This document shows positions 51,923-60,956 of a stretch of DNA of 64,000 nucleotides, piece after piece. The notes beneath the pieces were generated by a model. That model saw nothing but the letters and a program-made list of their open reading frames with translations, was not told the origin of the DNA and ran no database searches. Origin of the DNA: Mesorhizobium sp. C432A (GTDB lineage Bacteria; Pseudomonadota; Alphaproteobacteria; Rhizobiales; Rhizobiaceae); contig NZ_CP100470.1 in the NCBI RefSeq assembly GCF_030323145.1, positions 5,807,001-5,871,000 on the forward strand, given 5' to 3'. Position 1 is the first letter of the stretch. Each line of letters begins with the position of its first letter. The translations under genes were made by a program, and so were the position numbers.

Positions 51923-53101
51923 TCAATTCTTCACCACCAGTTTGCGCGGTACATTGGCGAGGCACTCTACACCGGTTTCGGTGATCAGGATGGATTCGGT
52001 GATTTCCAGTCCCATCGTCTCCAGCCACAGGCCGGTCATGAAATGGAAGGTCATGCCGGGCTTGAGTTCGGTGCGGTCGCCGGGGCGCAGGCTCATGGTG
52101 CGCTCGCCCCAATCCGGCGGATAGGACAGGCCGATCGAGTAGCCTGTGCGGTTGTCCTTGACGATGCCGTATTTCTTCAACACGGCGAAAAAGGCGTTGG
52201 CGATGTCCTCACAGGCATTGCCGGGCTTTGCCGCCGCAAGCCCCGCCTCCATGCCTTCCAGCGTCGCCTTCTCGGCATCTAGGAATTCCTGCGTCGGCTT
52301 GCCGAGAAAGACGGTGCGCGACAGCGGGCAATGGTAGCGGCTGTAGCAGCCGGCGATCTCGAAGAAGGTGCCCTCGCCCGACTTCATCGGCTGGTCGTCC
52401 CAGGTGAGATGCGGCGCCGAGGCGTCGGCGCCCGACGGCAGCAGCGGCACGATCGCCGGATAGTCGCCGCCGATGCCGTCGACGCCGCGCGTGCCGGCAT
52501 CGTAGATCTCGGCGACCAGATCGCATTTGCGCATGCCGACCTGGATCTTGTCGACGATGCGCTGGTGCATGGCTTCGACGATGCGGGCCGCCTTGCGCAT
52601 ATAGTCGATTTCAGTCGGGCTCTTCACCGCGCGCTGCCAGTTGACCAGCGCTGTCGCGTCGACGAAGCGGGCGTTGGGCAGGTGCTTCTGCAACGCGGCG
52701 AAGGCGGCAGCCGAGAACCAGTAATTGTCCATCTCGACGCCGATGGTCAGCTTGCCCCAGCCGCGATCACTAAGCACGCTGGCCAAAAAATCCATCGGGT
52801 GGCGCTCGGTCGACTGCACGTAGTGGTCGGCATAGCCGACGATGTTGTCATGCGCGAGATAGGCGGTGCGCTTGGCGCCATTGGCATCCTGGCCGCGGCC
52901 GTACCAGACCGGCTCGCCCGATGGGGGCACAATCACTGCTTGGTGCACATAGAACGACCAGCCATCGTAGCCGGTCAGCCAGGCCATGTTGGAGGGGTCG
53001 CTGACAACCAGGAGATCGACGCCCTTCACCTCCATGGCTTTCCGCGTCTTGGCGAGGCGATCCGCAAATTCGGCGCGCGAGAATTTCAGGTTCGGTTGCA
53101 T
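51923..53101 (-). CDS. doeA: ectoine hydrolase DoeA
   Basis: The ATG at 53101 (GAGGA 9 nt upstream) gives 392 residues. It is a creatinase/prolidase-fold (M24) protein: an N-terminal domain with DLLVVSDPSNMAWLTGYDGWS, and a pita-bread domain with FFEIAGCYSRYHCPLSR and GLEITESILIT. DoeA (EutD in Sinorhizobium) opens the ectoine ring to N-acetyl-diaminobutyrate. Neighbours eutC and doeB fix the assignment. The gap to eutC is 38 nt. Confidence 0.92.
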   Translation of the reverse strand: MQPNLKFSRAEFADRLAKTRKAMEVKGVDLLVVSDPSNMAWLTGYDGWSFYVHQAVIVPPSGEPVWYGRGQDANGAKRTAYLAHDNIVGYADHYVQSTERHPMDFLASVLSDRGWGKLTIGVEMDNYWFSAAAFAALQKHLPNARFVDATALVNWQRAVKSPTEIDYMRKAARIVEAMHQRIVDKIQVGMRKCDLVAEIYDAGTRGVDGIGGDYPAIVPLLPSGADASAPHLTWDDQPMKSGEGTFFEIAGCYSRYHCPLSRTVFLGKPTQEFLDAEKATLEGMEAGLAAAKPGNACEDIANAFFAVLKKYGIVKDNRTGYSIGLSYPPDWGERTMSLRPGDRTELKPGMTFHFMTGLWLETMGLEITESILITETGVECLANVPRKLVVKN

Positions 53102-53139
53102 TGTTCTTGGTCCTCGTTTGTTGGGCCTTGCGGCCAGCA

Positions 53140-54132
53140 TCAGCTTTCAAAAATGGTTCCGGCATTGGCCGCCCGCGCCCGGTCGCGAGCGAGCGTGGCG
53201 ATCGCCGTATCCTGCACGCCGGTGCCGGTGAGGTCGGCAATGGTGATATCGCTGGGTGAGCGCCTTCCGTGCCGTTCGCCGGCGATGATCTGGCCGAGTT
53301 CGGTGACCGCGGCATCGGCTCCCATCACGCCCGATGCGATGGCGTGATGCAGTTCTCCCAGACGCCGTGTCTGCTTGGCGCTGTCGGCGACATAGAGATC
53401 GGCCATGCGCAGGATCGCCGGCGCGATCTCGTTCTTGTGTTCGGCATCCGAGCCCATGGCGGTGATGTGCTGCCCGGCAACGACAAAGCCGGCCTTGATC
53501 AGCGGCTCGGTCGACGGCGTGGTGGTGACGATGATGTCGGCGCCGATGGTTGCTTTGGCTGCATCCGGCTCGGCGCGCACGAGAATGCCGAGCTTTTCGC
53601 GCAGCGCGCCTGCGGCCGTCTGCGCCTTGACCGCATCGCGCGCCCAGATACGTGCCTCGGCGATCGGCCGCACCAACATGAGTGCTTCGAGTTGCAGCCC
53701 GGCTTGCACGCCGGCGCCGAAGATTGCGGCGACGGACGAATCCGGCCGCGACAGATGCTTCGCCGCGACGGCGCCGGCAGCAGCGGTGCGGACATCTGTG
53801 AGATAGCCATTGTCCAGCAGCAGCGCCTCGACCACACCGGTTCTTGCCGAGAGCAACACCATCATGCCGCCCCCGCTGGGCAGACCGAGCTTCGGATTAT
53901 CGAAGAAGCCGGAGCTTATCTTGACGGCGAAACCGTCTATTCCAGGCACATAGGCGGACTTCACATCCACCTCGCCGCGCTGCTCGTGAATGTCCAACCG
54001 CAGAATCGGCGGCATCGCCACCGGCAATGTGGCGAGCGCGCGGAAAGCGTTTTCGACGCAGGCGACCGCGTCGAGATCGAGCGTCACGATTGTGCGCAGT
54101 TCCTTCTCGGTGAGGATCGTCATCCGGCTCAT
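53140..54132 (-). CDS. eutC: ornithine-cyclodeaminase-like protein EutC
   Basis: A 330-residue protein of the ornithine cyclodeaminase/mu-crystallin family (start at 54132, or 54123). The NAD-binding part reads VAAIFGAGVQAGLQ, and DVRTAAAGAVAAKHL and GSDAEHKNEI are family hallmarks. In ectoine loci EutABC occur with hydroxyectoine use, where they are thought to convert hydroxyectoine into ectoine. A palindromic element separates it from eutB upstream. Confidence 0.9.
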   Translation of the reverse strand: MSRMTILTEKELRTIVTLDLDAVACVENAFRALATLPVAMPPILRLDIHEQRGEVDVKSAYVPGIDGFAVKISSGFFDNPKLGLPSGGGMMVLLSARTGVVEALLLDNGYLTDVRTAAAGAVAAKHLSRPDSSVAAIFGAGVQAGLQLEALMLVRPIAEARIWARDAVKAQTAAGALREKLGILVRAEPDAAKATIGADIIVTTTPSTEPLIKAGFVVAGQHITAMGSDAEHKNEIAPAILRMADLYVADSAKQTRRLGELHHAIASGVMGADAAVTELGQIIAGERHGRRSPSDITIADLTGTGVQDTAIATLARDRARAANAGTIFES

Positions 54133-54182
54133 GCGACGCGCTCCGCGAAGGCGCGCACTGCGAAGGATAGTGTTCCGTCACC

Positions 54183-54335
54183 CCCCCCTCTGGCCTGCCG
54201 GCCATCTCCCCCGCAAGGGGGAGATTGGACTGCACTCCTGCCTTCGCCAATCTCCAGCGCAGCAAGAACAGCGACCGCATCGAAGCTGCCGATCTCCCCC
54301 CTTGCGGGGGAGATGTCCGGCAGGACAGAGGGGGG
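54183..54335. repeat. 153-bp palindromic mosaic element between eutB and eutC
   Basis: Outer 21-bp arms at 54183-54203 and 54315-54335 are inverted copies with few mismatches. Inside each is a hairpin: ATCTCCCCC-GCAA-GGGGGAGAT (54204-54225), and a copy at 54292-54314. Such C-rich/G-rich twin hairpins are typical REP-like intergenic elements of Mesorhizobium. Confidence 0.88.
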
Positions 54336-54363
54336 TGGGCGGGAATTCGGCGTGGGAGAGTTT

Positions 54364-55350
54364 TCATGCCGCGCGCTCCGCGATTGCGTCACCCCAGACG
54401 ATCTTGCGATGCGTGTTCATGTCGATATTGCGGCCCGAGAGAAGAACGACCACCGGCCCGGTCGCCTTGACCTTCCCGGCAAGCAGCGCGGCGATGCCGA
54501 CCGCGCCGGCGCCTTCGACGATCTCGCGCTCCTGTTCATAGGCATGGCGGATGCCGGCGGCGATCTCGTCCTCGCTGAGCAGGATGACGTCGTCGAGCAG
54601 ATCGCGGCACATGGCGAAGGTCAGCCGGTTGCCGAGACCGATGCCGCCGCCGAGCGAATCCGCCAGCGTCGGCAGTTCTTCCACCTCGACCGGGCGACCG
54701 GCATCCAGGCTCGCCTTCATCGCAGCACCACGCGCCATCGAAACGCCGATGATTTTTGTCCCGGGGCTGACGCCCTTGACGGCGGCGGCGATGCCCGAGG
54801 CGAGTCCACCACCGGAGAGTTGCACCAGGACGAGAGCGGCATCCGGGACCTGCTCGATCATCTCCAGTCCGAGCGTGCCTTGCCCTGCGATGATGGCCGG
54901 GTGGTCGAAGGGCGGCAGCATCACCAGTCCCTCCTGCGCCACCAGCCGTTCGACCTCCTGCTGCGCCTCGTCCTGACTGTTGCCGATGATGCGGACATCC
55001 GCGCCAAGCCGACGGATTTCGTCGAGCTTGTTGCCCGGCACCAGTCGCGACATGCAGATCACCGCACGCATGCCTTCGAGCTTCGCGGCATGGGCCAGCG
55101 CACGGCCATGATTGCCGGTCGACGCCGCGACCACGCCGCGCGCCTTCTCCTCGGCGCTCAGCGAAGCAATGGCATTCGAGGCGCCGCGCAGCTTGAAGCT
55201 GCCGGTGGTCTGGCGGTGTTCAAGCTTGAGGTGGACGGGGATGCCCAGTCGTTCGGAAAGGCTGTGAGATAACCCTGTCGGCGTGCGTTCGATTTTGCCG
55301 GCAATTCGCTCCCGGGCGGCACGAATATCGTTAAGGGTGACTGTCGTCAT
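54364..55350 (-). CDS. eutB: PLP-dependent threonine-dehydratase-like protein EutB
   Basis: The ATG at 55350 gives 328 residues; the longer frame overlaps eutA. It is a fold-type II PLP enzyme: Schiff-base Lys in TTGSFKLRGA, phosphate loop in LVQLSGGGLASG, STGNHGRA as the asparagine loop. In hydroxyectoine utilisation EutB acts as a dehydratase with EutA and EutC. It starts 5 nt after eutA, showing coupling. Confidence 0.9.
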   Translation of the reverse strand: MTTVTLNDIRAARERIAGKIERTPTGLSHSLSERLGIPVHLKLEHRQTTGSFKLRGASNAIASLSAEEKARGVVAASTGNHGRALAHAAKLEGMRAVICMSRLVPGNKLDEIRRLGADVRIIGNSQDEAQQEVERLVAQEGLVMLPPFDHPAIIAGQGTLGLEMIEQVPDAALVLVQLSGGGLASGIAAAVKGVSPGTKIIGVSMARGAAMKASLDAGRPVEVEELPTLADSLGGGIGLGNRLTFAMCRDLLDDVILLSEDEIAAGIRHAYEQEREIVEGAGAVGIAALLAGKVKATGPVVVLLSGRNIDMNTHRKIVWGDAIAERAA

Positions 55351-55355
55351 GATCG

Positions 55356-56135
55356 TCAATCGCGCGGCAAAGGCAGCGTCATCAGACGGCCAAATTCGGG
55401 ATGCGACGTCCCGTCGCCACACAACCGCAAACAATTCCAGGCGCTGGCCTGATTGCTGGTGACGACCGGGCGGTCGATCGCCTGTTCCATCCCGGGAACC
55501 GCGAGCGCTCCGCGCAATGCGGTGCAGGACACGAACAGTGCATCGGCCTGCGCATTCGTCGCCTCACGAGCCAGGTCGGCGATCGCTGCCGGCGCAATGC
55601 GCGCCATCTCGCGATCGTCCTCGAAGCCGAGGCAGGTGAAGCTGACGATCTCAAAGCCGCGCTCGGCGAAATACGTCGCCATCGGTCTGGAGGTTTCTAC
55701 GGTGTAAGGGGTGAGGATGCTGATCTTCTTGGCACCCAGCGCCTTCAGCCCGCGCACGCCTGCCATGGGCGGCGTGACCACAGGAACACCCGGCTTGGCA
55801 GACTGGATCGCCGCCTCGATCTCGGCGTCGCCAATCACCACCGAGGCCGAGGTGCAGGAGTAGCAGATCGCGTCGAGCGGCTCGTCTGGCAGGATCAGCG
55901 CGGCGCCCGCCGCCAGCTCCGGCTGCATCTTGCGAAGGTTTTCCGGCGTCGTCGGATTCTTGTAGGGAATGCGCGCGACATAGACGCCGATGCGCTCGCT
56001 CGCCACCATGCGGCGGAAATCCGGTTCGCTGGTGTGGTCGGTGGCAAGGATGATCAGGCCGACGCGCTTTTCCAGCGGGCGCGCATCGAGCGCCGGCCTT
56101 GTCGGCATCAGCCTGATTTCGGGCAGCGGTTTCAT
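55356..56135 (-). CDS. eutA: Asp/Glu-racemase-family protein EutA
   Basis: A 259-residue protein of the Asp/Glu racemase and maleate isomerase fold. The two catalytic Cys are in CYSCTSASV and FVSCTALRG, the first followed by the family Thr. EutA is the first enzyme of the hydroxyectoine branch, presumed to change the stereochemistry of the substrate. It follows ehuD by 8 nt. Confidence 0.9.
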   Translation of the reverse strand: MKPLPEIRLMPTRPALDARPLEKRVGLIILATDHTSEPDFRRMVASERIGVYVARIPYKNPTTPENLRKMQPELAAGAALILPDEPLDAICYSCTSASVVIGDAEIEAAIQSAKPGVPVVTPPMAGVRGLKALGAKKISILTPYTVETSRPMATYFAERGFEIVSFTCLGFEDDREMARIAPAAIADLAREATNAQADALFVSCTALRGALAVPGMEQAIDRPVVTSNQASAWNCLRLCGDGTSHPEFGRLMTLPLPRD

Positions 56136-56143
56136 CTTGAGAA

Positions 56144-56803
56144 TTACCTTTCGATCTTGCCGTAGCGATGTTCCAGCCAGCGCAGCAGCACGACCGAGAA
56201 GAGGCTGATGACGAGGAAGAAAGCGCCGACCAGCGTGATCGGCTCAATGTAGCGATAGTAGGTGTTGGCGACGCTCTTTGCCTGGTTCATCAGCTCCAGC
56301 ACGGTGATTGCCGATAGCAGCGGTGTCTCCTTGAACATCGCGATGAAATAATTGGCCAGCGCCGGGATCATCGGTGGGATCGCTTGCGGAATGATGATGT
56401 TGGTCCAGGTCTGCGTGGCGCTCAGATTGCAGGCCTTGGCCGCCTCCCACTGGCCGCGCGGCACGTTGTCGATGCCGGCGCGATAGACTTCCGCCGTGTA
56501 GGTGCCGTAGTGCAGGCCGAGCCCGATGACGCCGGCGACCAGCGGCGGCAACAGGATGCCGAAATCCGGCAGCACGTAGAAGATGAAATAGAGCTGCACC
56601 AGAAGCGGCGTGCCGCGGATGAATTCGGCCGCCCAACCAACGGTGCGCGACAGCGCCTTGTTGGGCGAGCGTCGTGCTAGCGCGATGCCCAGACCCACGA
56701 CAGCGGCCAGCACGGAGCCGAGCAGCGTTGCCAGGATGGTGATCTTCACGCCCTGGATCAGCGTCGGCAGGATCTCCCAGACGAAGTTCCAGTCCCAATC
56801 CAT
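56144..56803 (-). CDS. ehuD: ectoine/hydroxyectoine ABC transporter permease EhuD
   Basis: A 219-residue amino-acid-type (HisM-like) permease with about five helices. It has GTPLLVQLYFIFYVLPDFG, HYGTYTAEVYRAGIDNVPRG near the EAA loop and GQWEAAKACNLSATQT. It pairs with EhuC, whose stop shares one base with this start (TGATG). Confidence 0.92.
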   Translation of the reverse strand: MDWDWNFVWEILPTLIQGVKITILATLLGSVLAAVVGLGIALARRSPNKALSRTVGWAAEFIRGTPLLVQLYFIFYVLPDFGILLPPLVAGVIGLGLHYGTYTAEVYRAGIDNVPRGQWEAAKACNLSATQTWTNIIIPQAIPPMIPALANYFIAMFKETPLLSAITVLELMNQAKSVANTYYRYIEPITLVGAFFLVISLFSVVLLRWLEHRYGKIER

Positions 56804-57462
56804 CAGACGCGCACCCCGTCGAGGCCGCGCGCCATGCGGCGTTCCAATGAACGCACGCCCCAGGAGATGATCAGCGCCAGGGCGAAATAGATGATCAGGA
56901 TGGTGGTGAACGGCGCCAGCGTGTTACCGGTCTGCGAGCGCACGACCTGCGCCTGAAAGGTGAGATCGGCGAGCGAGATCAGCGACACCACGGAGGTCGC
57001 CTTGAGCAGTTCGATGGCATTGTTGCCGAAGGTCGGCAGCATGACCAGCAGCGCCTGCGGCAGGATGACATGGCGCTTGCCTTGCCAGCGGCCGAGGTTG
57101 AGCGCGATGCAGGCCTCATATTGTTCGCGGCCGACCGACTGGATGGCGCCGCGTACCACCTCGGCCGCATAGGCGCCGACATTGAGGCCCAGCGCCAGCA
57201 CACCCGCCTGCAGGGGGGTCAGTTCGAGGCCGATCAACGGCAACACGAAATAGGCAAAGAACAGCTGCACGAAGATCGAGGTGCCGCGGAAGAATTCTAT
57301 ATAGGCGGTGGCCAGCCAGCGCAGCGCAAAGAAGCGCGACACGCGGCCCATGCCGGCGAGGAAGGCCATGATCAGGGCGAGCACCGACCCCATCAGCGTC
57401 AGCTCGATGGTGACAAGCGCTCCCTGCAATATCAGGCCGAGGTAGCCGGACCACTGGGTCAT
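56803..57462 (-). CDS. ehuC: ectoine/hydroxyectoine ABC transporter permease EhuC
   Basis: A 219-residue permease homologous to EhuD: GTSIFVQLFFAYFVLP, GAYAAEVVRGAIQSV and GREQYEACIALNLG (EAA loop). EhuC and EhuD make the channel for ectoine and hydroxyectoine import. The 201-bp gap to ehuB upstream holds palindromic repeats that may lower permease expression relative to the binding protein. Confidence 0.92.
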   Translation of the reverse strand: MTQWSGYLGLILQGALVTIELTLMGSVLALIMAFLAGMGRVSRFFALRWLATAYIEFFRGTSIFVQLFFAYFVLPLIGLELTPLQAGVLALGLNVGAYAAEVVRGAIQSVGREQYEACIALNLGRWQGKRHVILPQALLVMLPTFGNNAIELLKATSVVSLISLADLTFQAQVVRSQTGNTLAPFTTILIIYFALALIISWGVRSLERRMARGLDGVRV

Positions 57463-57489
57463 TCGGGTTCCAACGTTGGCGGTTAGCTT

Positions 57490-57658
57490 CCTTCTCCCCG
57501 TTCACGGAGAGAAGATGCCAGTCCACCCTCCGAAGCTGCAGCGCAGCTGCTGCGGAGGACGGGCAGGCAGATGAGGGGCAGCGCTAAATTCTCAGAACCT
57601 GGCGCCGCCCCTCATCCGGCCCTTCGGGCCACCTTCTCCCCGTTGAACGGGGAGAAGG
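57490..57658. repeat. palindromic mosaic element between ehuB and ehuC
   Basis: CCTTCTCCCCGTT and AACGGGGAGAAGG (57632-57658) form a 13-bp palindrome; GGCCC-TTC-GGGCC lies next to it (57618-57630), and a decayed copy of the first is at 57490-57514. CCCCTCATCCGG is a typical flank of Mesorhizobium intergenic repeats. On the transcript it lies just after the ehuB stop. Confidence 0.85.
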
Positions 57659-57663
57659 AAAAA

Positions 57664-58515
57664 TCACTTCGCCGCGCAGAGCTTGTCCCGCGTGGTCGAC
57701 ATCGCGGCTGCGGCCGAGAAGCCGTAGGGCTCGACGATCTTGGCGAACTCGCCGGATTTCTTCAGCTTGGCGAGCTCGACATCGAAGGCGTCGCGCAGGG
57801 CCTCATCGCCTTTCTTGAAGGCGGCGCCGTCGCAATAGACCGGCGCGCCGACCACCGGGGCGATGACTTCGAGGTTCGGATCGTTGGCTTTCTTGACGAG
57901 GTCGTTGATCGACAGGACGGGAAGCGAATAGGCATCGATGCGACCGTCCTGCAGCATCTTCAGGCCGCTCTGGCCGTCCGGCACGACGATGACGCGCTCG
58001 CGCGGCACGCCGGCGTTGAGCGCCAGCTTCTCCTCCGTGCCGCCACCGGGCGCGCCAATGGTGGCTGACGTGTCCTTGGCGACGTCCTCGTAGCTCTTGA
58101 AGCCCTTCGGATTGCCCTTCTTCACCAGCATCGCCTCGGCGTCGCACAGCACCGGCTCGGAATAGACGACCGCCGCGCAACGCTCCGGCTTCATGAACAG
58201 GCCGGCGGTGACGACGTCGAAGCGGCCGGCCTGCAGGCCGGGGATCATCGCGCCATATTCGGAGATCGAAGCGACGATGTCGGCAACACCGAGACGCTTG
58301 AAGACCTCGCGCGCCACGTCGGGCGCCGCACCCGAAACTTTGCCGTCGGCGGCGACCGCCGTATAGGGCGGCTCGTTGGCGATCGCGACGCGGGCAAAGC
58401 CCTGCGCCTTCAATTGCTCGAGCTTGCTGTCATCGGCCGAACCGGTGCTCGACGCGGCGAGCACCGCCGTCAGTGCGAGACCGGCGACGCCGGCCAGAAT
58501 GCCAAGTTTCTTCAT
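57664..58515 (-). CDS. ehuB: ectoine/hydroxyectoine-binding protein EhuB
   Basis: The ATG at 58515 (AAGGAG 10 nt upstream) gives 283 residues with a signal peptide (GVAGLALTAVLAASS). The mature protein is a family-3 solute-binding protein: ARVAIANEPPYTAVAADG, VVTAGLFMKPERCA and a C-terminal GEFAKIVEPYGF. In Sinorhizobium EhuB binds ectoine and hydroxyectoine in an aromatic cage. Gene order ehuA-ehuB-ehuC-ehuD supports the name. Confidence 0.92.
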   Translation of the reverse strand: MKKLGILAGVAGLALTAVLAASSTGSADDSKLEQLKAQGFARVAIANEPPYTAVAADGKVSGAAPDVAREVFKRLGVADIVASISEYGAMIPGLQAGRFDVVTAGLFMKPERCAAVVYSEPVLCDAEAMLVKKGNPKGFKSYEDVAKDTSATIGAPGGGTEEKLALNAGVPRERVIVVPDGQSGLKMLQDGRIDAYSLPVLSINDLVKKANDPNLEVIAPVVGAPVYCDGAAFKKGDEALRDAFDVELAKLKKSGEFAKIVEPYGFSAAAAMSTTRDKLCAAK

Positions 58516-58578
58516 TGTTCCCAACTCCTTGTTGTCTTCTTGGTTTTGTCTGGGGCGGTCTTCCGCCCCGCAAAGCGG

Positions 58579-59364
58579 TCAGACACGATGTCCGGCTGCG
58601 ATGATCTTCTTCAGGAAGCCTTGCGTGCGCTCCTGCTTTGGATGGCGGAAAATCTCGTCTGGTTTGCCCTCTTCGACGATCTTGCCGCGGTCGAAGAACA
58701 GCACGCGGTCGGCGAAGTCGTGGGCAAAGCCCATCTCGTGGGTGACCAGCAGCATGGTCATGTCGGTCTCTGCGGCGAGCTTGCGCATGACATTCATCAC
58801 CTCCTCGACCAGCTCCGGATCGAGGGCCGACGTCACCTCGTCGAACAGCATGATCTTCGGCGACAATGCCAGCGCACGGGCAATCGCCACGCGCTGCTTC
58901 TGGCCGCCGGACAGCTGCGCCGGCATCGACTTCGCCTTGTCGGCCATGCCGACCATGTCGAGCAGTTCCATGGCCCGCTTTTCAGCGGCGGCGCGAGGCG
59001 TGCCCTTGGTCAGCATCGGCGCCAGCGTGACGTTATCCATGACGCATTTGTGCGGAAACAGATTGAACAGCTGGAAGACCATGCCGATCTTCTGCCGCAT
59101 CTTGGTCAGGTGCCGCTCGTCGGCGGGCAGCAGCTGGCCGTTGCGCTCCATGTGATAGAGCTGCTCGCCATCGATCTGGATATGGCCGCCGTCGATCTTC
59201 TCCAGCGTCATCAGGATTCGCAGGATCGTCGTCTTGCCCGAGCCGGACGGGCCGATCAGCGCCAGCTTCTCGCCGGGCATGACCTGCATCGACAGGCCGT
59301 CCAGTACCTTGAACGAGCCGAAGCTCTTCGAAATGGCGTCGACCTTGATGATGGGTGAGGACAA
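58579..59364 (-). CDS. ehuA: ectoine/hydroxyectoine ABC transporter ATP-binding protein EhuA (TTG start)
   Basis: I place the start at TTG 59364, preceded by AGGGGAA at 6 nt; no ATG fits. This gives 261 residues. Walker A is GPSGSGKTT, signature LSGGQKQR, Walker B MLFDEVTSALD and His switch VTHEMG, all of the polar-amino-acid (GlnQ-like) group. It drives the EhuBCD importer. It is the first transporter gene of the leftward operon, 124 nt after enuR, and that space has direct repeats that may bind EnuR. Confidence 0.9.
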   Translation of the reverse strand: MSSPIIKVDAISKSFGSFKVLDGLSMQVMPGEKLALIGPSGSGKTTILRILMTLEKIDGGHIQIDGEQLYHMERNGQLLPADERHLTKMRQKIGMVFQLFNLFPHKCVMDNVTLAPMLTKGTPRAAAEKRAMELLDMVGMADKAKSMPAQLSGGQKQRVAIARALALSPKIMLFDEVTSALDPELVEEVMNVMRKLAAETDMTMLLVTHEMGFAHDFADRVLFFDRGKIVEEGKPDEIFRHPKQERTQGFLKKIIAAGHRV

Positions 59365-59417
59365 ATGAATTTCCCCTGCTGGAGAAGCCTGTGCCCTTAA
59401 CGATGCGGAACGCGCCA

Positions 59418-59452
59418 AATCATGTCAATTGGGAAAATAAAATCATGACAAT
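59418..59452. promoter_or_regulatory. candidate EnuR operator upstream of ehuA
   Basis: AATCATGTCAAT (59418) and AATCATGACAAT (59441) are direct repeats 23 bp apart in an AT-rich stretch. MocR-type regulators often bind such direct repeats. A related TCATGAC lies at the enuR start (60871). Confidence 0.5.
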
Positions 59453-59488
59453 ATTTCCGGCACTGCATGATTCCAGAGCAATTCCCGC

Positions 59489-60874
59489 TTAGATTGCGAG
59501 CAGCAGATGCTCCGGATCGCCAAGCAGCAACTTGGTGACAACGCCGAGGCCGGCGCGCAGTTCCCCCTCGGTGGTCGAGCCGAGCGAGATGCGCACCGCC
59601 GGATGCCAGGGCGCATCCGAGATGCGGAAGGAGGTGCCGGGCGCGATCGCCACGCCTTGCAGGCGGGCCTGGGCGACGAAGCTTTCCTCGGCACGGTCCG
59701 CGGGCAGTTGCAACCAGACATGCAGCCCGTCGCGCCTGGCGCGATAACCAACCCCGCCCAGCACCTCGGCTGCGATGTCCTGGCGGCGGCGCAATGCCGC
59801 GCGCTGCCAGCGAACGAGTTCCATCGCCGTGCCGTCGGTCACCCATTTGGTGGCGATCTCGGCCACCAGCGGCGTCGCCATCCAGTTCGACACCAGATGC
59901 CGGTTGGCAACGGCGGCGACGTAGCGGTCGGGCGCCGCGAGATAGCCGATGCGCAGGCCAGGTACGGTGATCTTGGTGAAGGAAGTGACGTAGAGCGTGC
60001 GCTCCGGCGCAAAGGCGGCGACCGGCGGCGGCCGGTCCTCGATCAGCGGACCCAGCACATCGTTCTCGATGATGGCGATGTCGTGCTTGCGCGCGACCGC
60101 GGCGATCTCTTCGCGCCGCCGAGCGTCCATCAGCGTCGCCGTCGGGTTGATCACCGACGGTTGCACGAATACCGCGCGAATGTCGGTGAGCCGGCAGACC
60201 TCGTCCAACGCCTCCGGGATCAGGCCATTGCCGTCGATCGGCAGGCCTTCCAGGTTGAAGCCGAGATAGCGCGCCAGCGGCACCAGCGTGTGGTGGCCGA
60301 TGGCCTCGGTGGCGACAGTCGATCCCGGCGGCGCAACGCTCATCAGCGCCACGGTCATCCCGGCGGTCGCGCCATTGGTCAGGCTGATATTCTGTGCGGA
60401 GGTGTCGAGCCCACACAGTTTCAGCCATTCGACAGCCACCGCGCGGTGACGCGGGAACACCATGTTGGGCCGGAACGACAACGCCGAACTGGATGGCAGG
60501 TTTTCGGCCAGCCAGCCCAGCGCCTGCTTCAGCCGCTCCAAATGCATCGGCTCGCAGACCGGCTTCAGGATTGACAGATCGATGACCTCGCCGAGGCGCT
60601 CCGGCAGATAGGGCGGCTCCGGGTCGCGGCGCTGCGTCTGGACAAAGCTGCCACGGCCGATCTCGCCCGAAATCAGGCCGCGCCGGATCAGTTCTTCGTA
60701 GGCGCGGCTGACCGTCTGCACCGACAGTTTTAAATCGTCTGCCAGCCTTCGATGCGTTGGAAGCCGCGCGCCGTTGGCCAGCCGCCCGTCATGAATGGCG
60801 CGGGCGAACTGGTCGGCCAGCGTTTGATAGGCTGGCCGGCGGATGAGCGCAGGGTCGGGTTGCCATGATGTCAT
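59489..60874 (-). CDS. enuR: MocR-type GntR/aminotransferase regulator EnuR
   Basis: A 461-residue fusion of a GntR winged helix (about 1-80: ADQFARAIHDGRLANGARLPT, LKLSVQTVSRAYEEL) with a fold-type I aminotransferase domain (about 110-461). The PLP Lys is 301 in TSFTKITVPG, almost the same position as in the studied EnuR of Ruegeria. EnuR represses ectoine genes and is relieved by diaminobutyrate-type intermediates that react with its PLP. It is transcribed with the leftward genes and is divergent from the AsnC-type gene. Confidence 0.92.
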   Translation of the reverse strand: MTSWQPDPALIRRPAYQTLADQFARAIHDGRLANGARLPTHRRLADDLKLSVQTVSRAYEELIRRGLISGEIGRGSFVQTQRRDPEPPYLPERLGEVIDLSILKPVCEPMHLERLKQALGWLAENLPSSSALSFRPNMVFPRHRAVAVEWLKLCGLDTSAQNISLTNGATAGMTVALMSVAPPGSTVATEAIGHHTLVPLARYLGFNLEGLPIDGNGLIPEALDEVCRLTDIRAVFVQPSVINPTATLMDARRREEIAAVARKHDIAIIENDVLGPLIEDRPPPVAAFAPERTLYVTSFTKITVPGLRIGYLAAPDRYVAAVANRHLVSNWMATPLVAEIATKWVTDGTAMELVRWQRAALRRRQDIAAEVLGGVGYRARRDGLHVWLQLPADRAEESFVAQARLQGVAIAPGTSFRISDAPWHPAVRISLGSTTEGELRAGLGVVTKLLLGDPEHLLLAI

Positions 60875-60886
60875 GACTTAATAGAG

Positions 60887-60916
60887 ATCGAAATCAGTGC
60901 AATTGACAATCGAAAT
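60887..60916. promoter_or_regulatory. direct repeats in the enuR/asnC intergenic region
   Basis: ATCGAAAT occurs at 60887 and 60909, 22 bp apart (two helical turns), around TTGACA at 60903. The 82-bp region must hold divergent promoters for enuR and the AsnC gene. The repeat could bind either regulator. Confidence 0.4.
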
Positions 60917-60956
60917 AATGCGCCGTCATGGTGATGCCGACAAAAAGCGGACGCCG

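Noticed and set aside
53269..55272. 667-codon plus-strand open frame opposite eutC and eutB
   Set aside because: Antisense shadow of two well-identified genes, and it runs through the palindromic element between them.
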